Position numbers and translations under genes: made by a program. Below are positions 1-7,898 of a stretch of DNA of 54,816 bases, piece after piece (position 1 is the stretch's first letter; each line of letters opens with the position of its first letter). The notes under the pieces are model-generated. The model worked only from the letters and a program-made list of their open reading frames with translations. It was not told the DNA's origin and made no database searches. This stretch comes from Fimbriimonadaceae bacterium (GTDB lineage Bacteria; Armatimonadota; Fimbriimonadia; Fimbriimonadales; Fimbriimonadaceae). Location of the stretch: assembly GCA_024710805.1 (NCBI GenBank), contig JANJUB010000116.1, forward strand, positions 1 through 54,816, in the 5' to 3' direction.

Positions 1-335
1 TGGTACATGTTTGGCGGCTGATTGACCTTGGCCGCACTGGTGGCGAAGTGGTCGTGCCAGAACAGGGTCATCTTCTCGACCAACGGACGGCGCGTCATGA
101 CCATCCGCAACACCCAGTGGCCCTGAACGGCGGGCATCTGAACGGTGTTGTTGTTGTTCTTGAAGTCGGTAATCGGAGGGATCGGTGCCTCCTCAATCTT
201 GTCGGGATTCAGGAGGATATCGATCGCTCCCTTGACGCCGTCCTTCGCGTAGAAGTCGAGCTCCGCCTCGCTTGCCCCGAATCCGAAGCGCCGCAGGAGG
301 TGCGCTACCTTGTCTCGATCGGTCTGAAACCCCAT
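1..335 (-). CDS. DUF1800 family protein, N-terminal part (runs off left edge)
   Basis: Reading the minus strand from an ATG at 335 gives an open frame to the window edge (about 111 residues seen). It begins MGFQTDRDKVAHLLRRFGFG and continues with RRPLVEKMTLFWHDHFATS. These are the two N-terminal hallmarks of DUF1800 proteins: a helical segment after HLLRRFGFGAS, and the conserved W-H-x-H-F-A-T-S block. The family is secreted or envelope-associated, of unknown biochemical role, and usually paired with a DUF1501 gene, which would lie outside the window. A GTG directly precedes the ATG, so the start is uncertain by one codon. The open frame on the other strand (48-356) shows no family resemblance. 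Confidence 0.8.
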   Translation of the reverse strand, partial: MGFQTDRDKVAHLLRRFGFGASEAELDFYAKDGVKGAIDILLNPDKIEEAPIPPITDFKNNNNTVQMPAVQGHWVLRMVMTRRPLVEKMTLFWHDHFATSAAKVNQPPNMY

Positions 336-376
336 CACACCTGTGTAGACGCGTGAACTCGATCGCAGTTCAGCGA

Positions 377-1726
377 TCAGGCCGCCCGTTGCATCTCTGA
401 GTCCTGCCACTTCCGAGCGCGGAGAGCATCCACGCATGATGCATCCAGTCCGGTTCCTGCCTCGCGATCCATGATGGCGAACACCTCTGGCAGCGGTAGC
501 GCCTCGCGGTAAGGACGTTCTGCGCTGAGCGCATCAAACACATCGGCCACCGCGAGGATGCGCATGTCCAGGTCGAGTTCGCTGGCAGTCAGTCCTCGCC
601 AGTAACCCTTGCCGTCGAGCCGTTCATGATGGGCCGACGCAATGTCGGCAACGCGGTGGAACGCCCGAATGGGCTTGAGAATCTCGAAGCTATGCCTCGG
701 GTGTTGCTGCACCCGCAGGTACTCGTCCCCATCGAGTCGGCCCGGCTTCTCGAGGATCGAGTTCGGCACTCCTAGCTTGCCGATGTCGTGCAATAGAGCC
801 GCCCGACGCAGGGTCCGCAATCGGTCCTGATCGAACCCGAACAGCATGCCAAGCTCGACGGCGACTTCGGTCACGCGAGAGGAGTGAGCGGCGGTGAAGC
901 TCGATTTCGCATCGACGATCATCGCGAACGCGACGCAGATCTGGTCGATGTCGGTCTCATCAGCTTTGGCGGATGCCGCTCCGATCGGGAGGTGCTGGAC
1001 CGACTCCTCGGCGTGGGCGCGGAGAAGCTCCCAAAAGCCGTGGTCGTCGGATAGAGACCGAGCCGCATGAACCGTCTCTGGGTCAAACCAGGTTCCTTCG
1101 CGACGGTTGAGCATGTCCATGGCGGCGGTTAGCCCGAAGGTGGTGAAGAACACTTCGAGGGTCTGCGCTAGGCCGAGGATTCGAGCAAGAAGCGGAATCT
1201 CACTGCCGCGCAAGTGGCGAGGAGAGCCTCGACCATCCCAGTGTTCGTCGAGGTGTTCCACCGCCTGGGCTACGGCCTCCTCGAACCGGAGCTTCCTCGC
1301 GATGGCCGCACCCTGAGTACACCTCGCAAGGGTCACCTCATCCATCACTTTGGCGGGTGGCCCTAAGTTGCCAAGCATCCGTCGAAGCTTCGAGACAACT
1401 CCGTTGCCTCTTTCGGTCGCGCCGATCGCGTACTTGATGGACTCCAGAGGGCTCGACCAATCGACGGTCTTGACGCCCTGCTTGACCAGCATCTCGTCTC
1501 CACCGAAGATCTTGTGGATTCGGGAGGAGTTGCTCGAGCAGCCCGAGTCCTTGAGCAAGGCGGCGAAATAGAGGCTGTCGCGATCGCAATCCGACAGCGC
1601 CATTTCCTCGGCGATTCGCGATGCCAGTAGGCAGGTGCGGACTGCGTGCCCCTTAGGCTGACCTTCGACCAGATCGAGCGCGTGGCTCAAGGCGGCTAGG
1701 ATTTCGGCTTTAGTCGCGCGCTCCAT
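377..1726 (-). CDS. Tandem degenerate HD / HD-GYP domain signalling protein
   Basis: This is a 449-aa soluble protein with two HD-superfamily halves. The C-terminal half (about residues 260-440) has the HD-GYP pattern with H313-D314 (LLHDIGK) and HHERLDGKGYWRG at 367-379, so the GYP signature reads GYW. In the N-terminal half the HD motif is replaced by KDSGC (59-63), although an EHWDGRGSP block remains (161-169). HD-GYP proteins hydrolyse c-di-GMP. The first half is clearly inactive here, and activity of the second is possible but unproven. I start at ATG 1726 because a longer frame would overlap ppk1 by about 120 bp and because a GACAAT box lies 8 nt upstream. It is transcribed in the same direction as ppk1 and ppx. 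Confidence 0.85.
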   Translation of the reverse strand: MERATKAEILAALSHALDLVEGQPKGHAVRTCLLASRIAEEMALSDCDRDSLYFAALLKDSGCSSNSSRIHKIFGGDEMLVKQGVKTVDWSSPLESIKYAIGATERGNGVVSKLRRMLGNLGPPAKVMDEVTLARCTQGAAIARKLRFEEAVAQAVEHLDEHWDGRGSPRHLRGSEIPLLARILGLAQTLEVFFTTFGLTAAMDMLNRREGTWFDPETVHAARSLSDDHGFWELLRAHAEESVQHLPIGAASAKADETDIDQICVAFAMIVDAKSSFTAAHSSRVTEVAVELGMLFGFDQDRLRTLRRAALLHDIGKLGVPNSILEKPGRLDGDEYLRVQQHPRHSFEILKPIRAFHRVADIASAHHERLDGKGYWRGLTASELDLDMRILAVADVFDALSAERPYREALPLPEVFAIMDREAGTGLDASCVDALRARKWQDSEMQRAA

Positions 1727-1734
1727 TAGAGGGG

Positions 1735-1740
1735 ATTGTC
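1735..1740 (-). promoter_or_regulatory. -10-like box for leaderless HD-GYP gene
   Basis: GACAAT lies 8 nt before the ATG at 1726, with no Shine-Dalgarno sequence between. It fits the pattern seen at about ten other genes in the window. It lies inside the end of ppk1, so it would be an intragenic promoter. Confidence 0.35.
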
Positions 1741-1770
1741 GGAGCGCGACTGCAGCCTCCCCACCGAAAA

Positions 1771-3858
1771 CTAACTTTCCGGGCTCGGGAACAGCGATCT
1801 CGTCGTCGGATGAGCCATGAGGTAGTTCTGCACGGAAAACACCCGCTTGCCCGGGATGCGGCGCTCGTAGTGCCCATCGGCGTGCAGCACCCACGCGTTC
1901 GTGTTGTCCTCGAGATACTTCGCGAGCAGTTCGTCCCGAAGATAGGCAATCTGCTCGGGTCGCCTCACCGGCGCGAGCACTTCGATCCGCCGGTCAAGGT
2001 TGCGGCGCATCAAGTCTGCGCTGCCCAGCCAGACCTCAGGTTGGCCCCCGTTCTCAAAGTAGAGCAACCGGCTGTGCTCGAGGAAGCGGCCCACGACCGA
2101 AACCACGTGGACGCCCGCACGAGGACGCAGGCAGCAGATACCGCGGATGATCAGGTCCACCTTCACGCCCGCCTCCGCGGCTTCGTTCAGCGCATCGACC
2201 AACTCGGGATCGACGAGCGAGTTGAGCTTGAACATGATCCGCGCCGGCGCTCCGCGCCGGGCGATCGTGGTTTCTCGCCGGATGCGTTCCAACACGCCCG
2301 TACGCAGGTTGATCGGAGCGACCATGAGCCGTCGATACACCCGCTGCTTTGAGAACCCGGTGAGGTAGTTGAAGAGTTCCGCGACGTCTTGGGTGATTTC
2401 CGGGTCGGCGGTGAAGAGGCCGAGGTCGGTGTACAGCCGCGCCGTCGTCGGGTTATAGTTGCCGGTGCCAATGTGGGCGTAGGTGGCGATGCCCTCTTCC
2501 TCGCGCCGTACCACCAAGCACAGCTTGCAGTGGGTCTTCAGCTCGGGGAAGCCATAGGTGACGTGGACACCGGCGCGCTCCAGGGCGCGAGCCCACACGA
2601 GGTTGTTGCTCTCGTCGAACCGGGCTTTGAGTTCGACCAAGACCGCAACTTGCTTGCCTGACTCGGCCGCCTTCAGTAGCGACTCGACAATCGGCGACTC
2701 GCGACCTACTCGGTACAGCGTCTGCTTGATGCCAATCACGCGAGGATCCTGGGCGGCGGAGTTGACAAACTCCTCCACGGTGCGGAAGCTATCAAAGGGA
2801 TGGTGGACGATCACATCCGCTTCCTTGATCGTGCCGAATAGCGTGCGGTGGCTGGATAGGTTCTCGGCGAGGAATGGATGGTGAGGACGGTAGCGCAACG
2901 AGGGCTTGTCGATCGCGGCAATCTGCCAGAACACATCGAAACCCAGAATGCCCTGCACCTGGAACGTATCGCTCTCCTCCAGGTTGAGCAAGTGCATCAG
3001 TTTCCGGCGGACCTCTTCGGGCATCTCCTGATCGACTTCGAGCAAGACCGGATCGCCGAATCGGCGCAGTCGGATCGTCTGCTCGATCGATTCAATCAAA
3101 TCTCCAGCTTCCAACTCTCGGATTTCGATATCCGCATCCCGGATCACCCGAAACTGGTGGGCGGACACGATGCTCACCCCCGGGAACAGCTGGGCGAGAT
3201 TGTGGCGGATGACGTCTTCGAGCAGGACATACTCGTGACGCCGCTTGGAAACGCGAATCGCGCGGGGTGTTACGTCGGGGATCTTGACCCGAGCGAGACG
3301 CGCTCCACCGGCTTCGTCGGCGAGGACCACCGCCAGATTCAACGACCGGTTCGAGATGAACGGCACCGAGGGCGCAGGATCGAGAATCAGGGGGGTGCAG
3401 ACGGGAAAGATCTCCTGCCGAAACAGAAGGTCAAGGTCGGCTCGCTTCGTCTCCGGAAGGTCCTGGTAGGCGACGATGCTGACCCCTTGTTCCTTCAGCA
3501 ACGGGCGGAGTTCGCTCTCCCAAAGCGCGGCCGCAGCTTGGCGCAGCGGATACGCTTCGTTCGAGATGAGTTCGAGCTGCTCGTTAGGGCTGAGGCCATC
3601 GGCGGACGGCTCGACGACGCCACTCTCGTACTGCTCGATGAGACCCGAGACACGAACCATATAGAACTCGTCGAGGTTCGATTCGAAAATCGCAAGGAAC
3701 TTGAGCCGCTCGAGCAGGGGGTTGTCGGGATTCTTGGCCTCTTCGAGCACCCGGCGGTTGAACTGGAGCCAGCTCGATTCGCGATTGAAGTACTTCTCGT
3801 TGATCGCCGGTCGCTTTCGCTTCGCGTTCTTGGTCATTCCAGTTGCCCCTTCTGTCAT
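1771..3858 (-). CDS. ppk1: Polyphosphate kinase 1
   Basis: The 695-aa product matches the full length of PPK1, which reversibly polymerises the ATP gamma-phosphate into polyphosphate. The N-domain start (NRESSWLQFNRRVLEEA) and the FLAIFESNLDEFYMVRV block are typical. Both phosphohistidine regions are present: KTHCKLCLV followed by AHIGTGNYNPTTA, and FLEHSRLLYFENGG. A GGAGTGG ribosome site precedes the ATG at 3858; a second in-frame ATG lies seven codons later (MTKNAKRKR). The downstream neighbour is the HD-GYP gene and the upstream neighbour is a Ppx/GppA phosphatase 64 bp away on the same strand, so polyphosphate synthesis and turnover are probably co-regulated. Confidence 0.97.
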   Translation of the reverse strand: MTEGATGMTKNAKRKRPAINEKYFNRESSWLQFNRRVLEEAKNPDNPLLERLKFLAIFESNLDEFYMVRVSGLIEQYESGVVEPSADGLSPNEQLELISNEAYPLRQAAAALWESELRPLLKEQGVSIVAYQDLPETKRADLDLLFRQEIFPVCTPLILDPAPSVPFISNRSLNLAVVLADEAGGARLARVKIPDVTPRAIRVSKRRHEYVLLEDVIRHNLAQLFPGVSIVSAHQFRVIRDADIEIRELEAGDLIESIEQTIRLRRFGDPVLLEVDQEMPEEVRRKLMHLLNLEESDTFQVQGILGFDVFWQIAAIDKPSLRYRPHHPFLAENLSSHRTLFGTIKEADVIVHHPFDSFRTVEEFVNSAAQDPRVIGIKQTLYRVGRESPIVESLLKAAESGKQVAVLVELKARFDESNNLVWARALERAGVHVTYGFPELKTHCKLCLVVRREEEGIATYAHIGTGNYNPTTARLYTDLGLFTADPEITQDVAELFNYLTGFSKQRVYRRLMVAPINLRTGVLERIRRETTIARRGAPARIMFKLNSLVDPELVDALNEAAEAGVKVDLIIRGICCLRPRAGVHVVSVVGRFLEHSRLLYFENGGQPEVWLGSADLMRRNLDRRIEVLAPVRRPEQIAYLRDELLAKYLEDNTNAWVLHADGHYERRIPGKRVFSVQNYLMAHPTTRSLFPSPES

Positions 3859-3922
3859 GTTCCACTCCCGGTCGTTGGATCAGGAGTATGTCTGGCAAAT
3901 CGCGATGTGAAAGTTAAGACGG

Positions 3923-4846
3923 TTAGAGCGCCCGGCCCGGGATGGTTCCCTTCGCCATGCCGAGGATCGCGCCCTCGCGCACCCCGAATCGACTGATCGT
4001 GAACTCGTTGAATCCGTAGCGCCGCATGAGTGTGCGGTAGACCGTCGCGCCGGGAAGCAGGGTAGCCGCGCGCTTTGGCTTGACGGAAAACCGATCGCCG
4101 ATGATAGCTTGCGGCAACCGACGCGCCGACCAAACTAAGTAATCCAGTTCGGCGGCGGCCATCTCGCGCTCGCCATCGGGGTGCAGTGCCCGCCAAAGTC
4201 CCCGCGCCACACCGCCGCACGCGATCATACGCACCGCGTCGATGGAGGGCAACTCGGCGAACCTCGCCTCGATCTCGGCCTGCAGGGCGGCGTAGACCTC
4301 GTCGCCAACCGGAGCAGCCAGATTGTGATGGGCAATCAGGGTGCCGGTCCCGATCGGAAGTGAGACCTCGTGTTCGATCTTGGGCTGGCCCTTCTTATCG
4401 ACCGAACACAGTGCGACCTGCGCACTGCCTCCGCCGACCTCCACCATGACCAACGGGCCCGGGCCTTCGCAGTCGAGCCAGGCGCCGCGCAAGCCAAGTT
4501 CGGCCTCTTGAGGCCCAGAGATGATGTCCACCTTGATCCCGGTCGCCACTCGAACAGCTTTGAGCACGCGCTCCTGATTGCTCGCTCGGCGCAGCGCCTC
4601 CGTCCCGAACACGTAAATGGCCTCGGCGCCCTGGCTTGCCGCCTGACGACGGAACGTATCAAGGGTCTTGATCAGCCGATCGGCGAGCGCATCGGGAATC
4701 TTGCCCTCGCGCCCGACGATCTCCCCCAGCGAGATCCACTCGTTCGTGTCGCCCAAGCGGCTGACTTGATCGCCATCCACCTCGGCCACGAGCAGATGCA
4801 CCGTGTTGCTGCCGATGTCGGCGCTCGCGAGGATTCGGGGGGGCAT
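3923..4846 (-). CDS. ppx: Exopolyphosphatase / Ppx-GppA family phosphatase
   Basis: This 307-aa protein has the ASKHA fold signatures of Ppx/GppA: ADIGSNTVHLLVAEV (phosphate-1 loop), FGTEALRRASN, SGPQEAELGLRGA (the conserved E-A-E) and VMVEVGGGSAQVAL (phosphate-2). It is the short form without the C-terminal HD-like domain of E. coli Ppx. Members release phosphate from polyphosphate or convert pppGpp to ppGpp. The position just upstream of ppk1 favours polyphosphate as substrate. TATACT ends 6 nt before the ATG and no ribosome site is seen, so the mRNA may be leaderless. Confidence 0.92.
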   Translation of the reverse strand: MPPRILASADIGSNTVHLLVAEVDGDQVSRLGDTNEWISLGEIVGREGKIPDALADRLIKTLDTFRRQAASQGAEAIYVFGTEALRRASNQERVLKAVRVATGIKVDIISGPQEAELGLRGAWLDCEGPGPLVMVEVGGGSAQVALCSVDKKGQPKIEHEVSLPIGTGTLIAHHNLAAPVGDEVYAALQAEIEARFAELPSIDAVRMIACGGVARGLWRALHPDGEREMAAAELDYLVWSARRLPQAIIGDRFSVKPKRAATLLPGATVYRTLMRRYGFNEFTISRFGVREGAILGMAKGTIPGRAL

Positions 4847-4852
4847 GGGATG

Positions 4853-4858
4853 AGTATA
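4853..4858 (-). promoter_or_regulatory. -10 box for leaderless ppx
   Basis: TATACT on the minus strand, 6 nt before the ATG at 4846. No clear -35 hexamer is visible at 17 nt. It lies between ppx and the divergent tRNA-Ile. Confidence 0.5.
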
Positions 4859-4872
4859 TCGGTGGGTTAGGG

Positions 4873-4878
4873 TACAAT
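4873..4878 (+). promoter_or_regulatory. -10 box of tRNA-Ile promoter
   Basis: TACAAT lies 12 nt before the first base of tRNA-Ile, a spacing consistent with transcription starting just before the mature 5' end. No good -35 is seen. Confidence 0.45.
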
Positions 4879-4890
4879 GCCCAACCGTTC

Positions 4891-4967
<77 letters not shown>

Positions 4968-4983
4968 GGATTTTGCTCCTGGA

Positions 4984-6393
4984 TCAGAGATAGCCAAAGC
5001 TCAGGCTGATCTTTCCACTCGCATCCTTCACCTTTCCGCGGACCCAATGGGCGTGGAACCCAGCCGGGAAGCTGTAGGTTGCCAGATCCTTGCCTTTGGT
5101 TGCCAGCGTCTTGATCGTTCGCCACTGGCCGTTGCCGAGGACATCCACCTCGATCTCGACACTTGCTGCGCCCTCGGAGGTCAAGGTCACCGACTTCTGA
5201 TCGAAACCGGTCATCAGGAACGGATCGGAGACGCTCCCCGCCTTTACCGCCTCATCGAACCAGACCGCACCCCAACCGGCCGGCTTGCCGAAGGACCACA
5301 AGTCGTCGATCGTGCCCCACCAAAGCCCGGACTGCGGCTGACCGACCGTGTGGTCGGTTTGGTCTCCCGCCATCACGAAGTAGCCGTTGAAGTGGGTGAA
5401 ATCGGGCACCACGCGGAGGTGCCGCGAGATCGGTTGGACGCCGAAGAACTGGTCACCATAGACCAAGTTGGGCAGGTCGTAGAACAGACCGAAAGCGTCC
5501 ATGAGGTGCCTCTCGGTCTGAGCAAATCGAATCCGCATCCACTCGGTGTTCCAGGTGTGGGACCACGATTGGCTCCCGAAGGGCAGGCGATACCGACGCC
5601 ATTTCCCCTTGTGGAGCACGCGCAGGATCACGCTCGCTCGATCCCAACCGACTGCATAGATCGGTGCGCCGTAGTAGTCGTTCGCGACGGCTCGCTGAGT
5701 GCCGGAGACCTCGATGAAGGCGTTTCGCTCGAGGATCTTCCAACGGCCCTTGCCATCCCACTCGGCGAGCCGTCCGGCATGCCGGGTTCCCAAATGCTCG
5801 GGCTCCTCGTGGGTGTTGTTCGCGACGATCACCCTGCCTTGACCGGTGTGCATCGCCTTGAAGTGGAGATAGGCGCCCTTGGTCCAGTCGAGCTCCTTCG
5901 TCAAGTCGAAGAGATGCTTGACCGCGAGCGTTTCGACGTGAACCTCGAAGAGGATGCCCTCCATGGACAGCACGAGCACCTTCTTGGCATCCGTCAGATG
6001 GGCGGCAGTTGCCGTGAGGCGGTGCTTGACCAGCCCCTCGATCGTGCGGACCTCGCCGGACTCTGAGATCGCATAGGGGCCGATAAACGCCTGCTTCGAT
6101 GGCCAATGGATGTATCGATTTGCATAAGTTCCAGTAACACTTTCTGGACGTTTAGTCCACTTCATGTCCGCCGAGACTTCATAGAGACCCAAACCGCTGC
6201 CTCGGATGTGTGCGACGTATCCGACCGCCCACAGCCGGTCGGCCCAAGGAATCAGCGCGCCAATCCCGGCTTCGCTGTCACTGCCCGTACCCGGCGCTCG
6301 CACGGTCATGGTGGGGTCGACGTGCTGACGAACTTGAGCATTTGCGTGGACAGTGAAGGCAAGGGCGAGAGCGGTGAGGAGGGTGGTTTTCAT
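4984..6393 (-). CDS. Secreted protein of unknown function, coupled to a sulfatase
   Basis: The 469-aa product has a clear Sec signal peptide (MKTTLLTALALAFTVHANA). The mature part is rich in short beta-strand blocks (WADRLWAVGYVAHIRGSG, GKGRWKILERNAFIEVSGT, GDQFFGVQPISRHLRVVPD), suggesting a beta-propeller followed by a C-terminal beta-sandwich. I recognise no catalytic motif. The ATG at 6393 overlaps the stop of the upstream sulfatase gene as ATGA, which implies translational coupling and a shared role, perhaps in sulfated polysaccharide use. A longer frame to 6672 would lie inside the sulfatase gene and is rejected. Confidence 0.85.
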   Translation of the reverse strand: MKTTLLTALALAFTVHANAQVRQHVDPTMTVRAPGTGSDSEAGIGALIPWADRLWAVGYVAHIRGSGLGLYEVSADMKWTKRPESVTGTYANRYIHWPSKQAFIGPYAISESGEVRTIEGLVKHRLTATAAHLTDAKKVLVLSMEGILFEVHVETLAVKHLFDLTKELDWTKGAYLHFKAMHTGQGRVIVANNTHEEPEHLGTRHAGRLAEWDGKGRWKILERNAFIEVSGTQRAVANDYYGAPIYAVGWDRASVILRVLHKGKWRRYRLPFGSQSWSHTWNTEWMRIRFAQTERHLMDAFGLFYDLPNLVYGDQFFGVQPISRHLRVVPDFTHFNGYFVMAGDQTDHTVGQPQSGLWWGTIDDLWSFGKPAGWGAVWFDEAVKAGSVSDPFLMTGFDQKSVTLTSEGAASVEIEVDVLGNGQWRTIKTLATKGKDLATYSFPAGFHAHWVRGKVKDASGKISLSFGYL

Positions 6394-7853
6394 GATCCTA
6401 CTTTCGGTTCGATGGTCTGACCGGCGGCAGTGTCGACGGGCAACTGTGCGCCCATCGACTTCAGACTCGTCCGCAGCCACTCGGCGAGCTCGGCGAGCTT
6501 CTGGGGTTGCTTTAAGCTGATGTCGTTCGTTTCGCCGAGGTCGTTCTTGAGGTTGTAGAGCTCCCATCGGCGGGTGCCATAGAAGAAGATTGCCTTGAGG
6601 TCGCCTTGGCGAACTGACGAGAAGGGCTCCAAGCCTGGACCGCCCCCGCCACGGTGGTGGGGGAAGTGCCAAGCGAAGCCGTCGGTTCGGGGGCGATCGT
6701 CCCCGGCTTGGAGCTGCGAGGCGTGCGAGCGTCCATCCGGAGCCTTGAAGTCGATCCCGGCTAAGCCAGCCAAGGTCGCGGGCAGGTCGGTCGAGGTCAT
6801 CCAGAGCCGCGTGAAGCTCTTGCCGGTTGCGACCCCGGGGCCAGCGAATACGAGAGGCACCCGCGTTCCGCCTTCATAAGCCGAACCCTTGCCGCTACGC
6901 AGAGGCAGGTTGTGCAAGTTCGGATAGCCGCCTCGCGCGACTACGGAGAGCCCTCCGTTGTCGCTGGTGAAGACGATGATCGTGTTCGCAAGTTGACCGG
7001 ACTTTCTGAGCGCCTCCATCAGCGTGCCGAGCCCGCGGTCGACCGATTCGACCAGCGTCGCGTAGGCGGCTTCGCGATCATCCAAGCCGCGGTAGTTCTT
7101 CAGGAGCTTCCTGTTCGGCTGGATCGGCGTGTGGACGGCGTAGGGCGAGTACCAGAGGAAGACGGGTTTCCCGTCGCGCTTGGATTGGGCGATCTCGCGG
7201 GAGGCTTCGCTCGCCAGCGCTTCCTCGAGGAACACATCCTTGCCGTGGTAGGCCTCGAGGCCGGGAACGTCGTTGTGCTTCGGAGTGGTCTCGCCGGGCT
7301 TCCGCCGGGCGGCGAAGTTCTCGAGTCCGTAGTAGCTGCTCGGGTGTCCGGCCGCGTTGCCCGCGATGCTGCGTTCGAATCCGAGGTTGAGCGGGTTCGC
7401 GCCTGGAGTTCCCGCGGCACCGAAGTGCGCCTTGCCGATCTGGATTGTCCGGTAGCCCGCCTGGCGGAAGGTCTCGGGCAATGTGCGCGCATCACCCGGC
7501 TGGAATCCCTTCATGTTCCATCGTGAGAGGTCCAACCCGGGATACGGTGACTCCGTCTCTTGGCCGCTATGGACCCAGGTGGTGATCTTGTTGCGGGCAG
7601 GATTCTGGCCGGTGAGGATCGCGACCCGAGACGGCGTGCATACCGGACTCGCCGAGTACGCCTGATTCACCTGAACACCCCGCTTCGCGAGAGCCTCCAG
7701 ATTGGGGGTGCGGAAGTGCCGACCTACGGTCTTCTCGGCCAATCCGAACGCGAGTGACGTATCTTGCCAACCCAGATCATCGACGAGGATCAGGACGACA
7801 TTCGGATGAGGTGCGGACACCCATGCGATCGCGAGTGAGGCCGCGAGGAACAT
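6390..7853 (-). CDS. Secreted arylsulfatase-type sulfatase
   Basis: This 487-aa protein has a short signal peptide (MFLAASLAIAWVSA), then NVVLILVDDLGWQD with the metal-binding Asp pair. CTPSR in SASPVCTPSRVAILTGQ is the C-x-P-x-R site whose Cys is oxidised to formylglycine. VFTSDNGG and a lysine/histidine-rich centre complete the alkaline-phosphatase-superfamily sulfatase pattern. It should hydrolyse sulfate esters outside the cytoplasm; the substrate is unknown. A TATCAT box ends 7 nt before the ATG. The downstream gene overlaps it by 4 nt. No anaerobic or aerobic sulfatase-maturing enzyme is in the window. Confidence 0.94.
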   Translation of the reverse strand: MFLAASLAIAWVSAPHPNVVLILVDDLGWQDTSLAFGLAEKTVGRHFRTPNLEALAKRGVQVNQAYSASPVCTPSRVAILTGQNPARNKITTWVHSGQETESPYPGLDLSRWNMKGFQPGDARTLPETFRQAGYRTIQIGKAHFGAAGTPGANPLNLGFERSIAGNAAGHPSSYYGLENFAARRKPGETTPKHNDVPGLEAYHGKDVFLEEALASEASREIAQSKRDGKPVFLWYSPYAVHTPIQPNRKLLKNYRGLDDREAAYATLVESVDRGLGTLMEALRKSGQLANTIIVFTSDNGGLSVVARGGYPNLHNLPLRSGKGSAYEGGTRVPLVFAGPGVATGKSFTRLWMTSTDLPATLAGLAGIDFKAPDGRSHASQLQAGDDRPRTDGFAWHFPHHRGGGGPGLEPFSSVRQGDLKAIFFYGTRRWELYNLKNDLGETNDISLKQPQKLAELAEWLRTSLKSMGAQLPVDTAAGQTIEPKVGS

Positions 7854-7860
7854 TGCGCTG

Positions 7861-7866
7861 ATGATA
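7861..7866 (-). promoter_or_regulatory. -10 box for leaderless sulfatase mRNA
   Basis: TATCAT on the minus strand, 7 nt before the ATG at 7853, with no ribosome site between. It lies in the 45-bp gap after the LptC-like gene. Confidence 0.4.
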
Positions 7867-7898
7867 GCGGCCCTCTCAAAACGACCGCAAAAACGCGT

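Noticed and set aside
6394-6672. Upstream extension of the 469-aa secreted protein
   Set aside because: It lies inside the sulfatase gene; the ATG at 6393 gives a proper signal peptide and ATGA coupling.
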